In this document: in pieces, positions 63,541 to 64,000 of the stretch
How positions within the stretch are numbered: the stretch's first letter is position 1
Layout: every line of letters starts with the position of its first letter
Assembly: GCA_003225005.1 (NCBI GenBank)
Contig: QIAN01000205.1
Coordinates: forward strand, 19,380-83,379
Origin: Acidobacteriota bacterium
GTDB lineage: Bacteria > Acidobacteriota > Terriglobia > Terriglobales > Acidobacteriaceae
Direction: 5' to 3'
DNA length: 64,000 bases
Notes under the pieces: generated by a model
Databases searched by the model: none
What the model saw: the letters and a program-made list of their open reading frames with translations, nothing else
What the model was told of the DNA's origin: nothing
Program-made: the position numbers and the translations under genes

Positions 63541-64000
63541 GGTAGGGCGGCTTCCATACGCGTGACGAGGTCCAGAGGTTGACCTCAAAAACTACTTCTG
63601 CCGCAAACTCCTTGTTGCAGGCAATTTCCCACTGATCGGGTTCGGTCCCCGAGCGCTGCGTGCCCTCGACGGAGCTTGCCGACAGCAACCCTGGCGGACC
63701 CTCGCTAAGTGTTGATAACAGGCCTTAGCTCAGAACCCCGGTCGATGAGTGTTAATGGACGTGAACGTTCAACAATGCAAGGAGCAGGCCAGCGCAACGG
63801 GGTCGAGTGACGGGGCAATCATGGAGTGACTGTCGCTAACAGGCCATTCACTCACGACCCGGATAAGTGAAATAGCGATTTGGACGAAGCCGCTGGCGCG
63901 GCGGACGCTATCGCGTGTTCGGGGGCGGCAGTTTGTGTGGGATGATGCAAGAGCTCGACTGCAGGTGATAATATGCGTCTGTGCATGAACTCACGTTTCA
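63541..64000. other. terminal intergenic stretch
   Basis: No gene is recognised in the last 460 bp. It contains the imperfect repeat pair listed separately; any gene to the right lies outside the window. Confidence 0.4.
63716..63869. repeat. imperfect direct repeat pair
   Basis: TAACAGGCC followed after a few bases by CTCA, ACCC-CGG and AGTG occurs at 63716-63751 and again at 63837-63869, about 121 bp apart. The copies differ at several positions. The function is unknown. Confidence 0.45.

Noticed and set aside
1..64000. CRISPR array or phage-defence island
   Set aside because: No regularly spaced repeats, cas genes, restriction enzymes or toxin-antitoxin pairs were seen in the window.

Overview
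The window looks like a piece of an Acidobacteriota chromosome (Terriglobia-like). This is an inference from gene content: two giant Oar-type TonB-dependent receptors with N-terminal carboxypeptidase-regulatory domains, an FG-GAP/ASPIC/TPR fusion protein, many hydrolases with twin-arginine leaders, a DUF3500 relic, a LamG protein family and a zinc-ribbon kinase-like leader. No rRNA or taxonomic marker was tested.

The window splits into two halves at a tRNA-Leu(UAA) near 35.2 kb. The left half (1-35.1 kb) is an accessory, partly decayed locus for uptake and oxidative breakdown of L-fucose-containing glycans. It holds three GH29 alpha-L-fucosidases (932, 3606 and 20479), a GH141-like beta-helix enzyme (23107), an exported L-fucose/L-rhamnose mutarotase (25402), two TonB receptors (5252 and 27128), a sodium:sugar symporter (15950), an aldo/keto reductase resembling L-fucose dehydrogenase (19285), an L-fuconolactonase-like amidohydrolase (15001), a zinc alcohol dehydrogenase (18119) and a FadR-type GntR regulator (22212). 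A shared 13-bp palindrome of the form TTGGT-TGG-ACCAA lies in front of both receptors, in the symporter/alcohol dehydrogenase gap and just after the regulator gene, which suggests one regulon. Fuconate dehydratase and the final diketo-acid hydrolase are not in the window, and both SDR genes that could supply the fourth step are frameshifted.

The same half carries an unusual family of LamG proteins fused to an unrecognised C-terminal region: one intact copy, one cut by the window edge and two pseudogenes. It also has an IS remnant with an internal inversion, a DUF3500 relic, orphan secretion leaders and an integrase fragment abutting the 3' end of the tRNA. This picture fits an old genomic island being eroded.

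The right half (35.2-64 kb) is core-like: a beta-propeller secreted protein, a REC/double-PilZ protein, a small conserved protein, a stand-alone receiver, an unusual RibBA, a MerR regulator with tandem operators, a ThiS-like protein, a long complex I operon (nuoA-C-D-E-F-G-H-J-K-L-M-N, with nuoB and nuoI absent), a Flp pilin, DAHP synthase, a PfkB sugar kinase and a TPR protein. One degenerate lipoprotein glycosidase-like gene lies at 40.6-41.6 kb.
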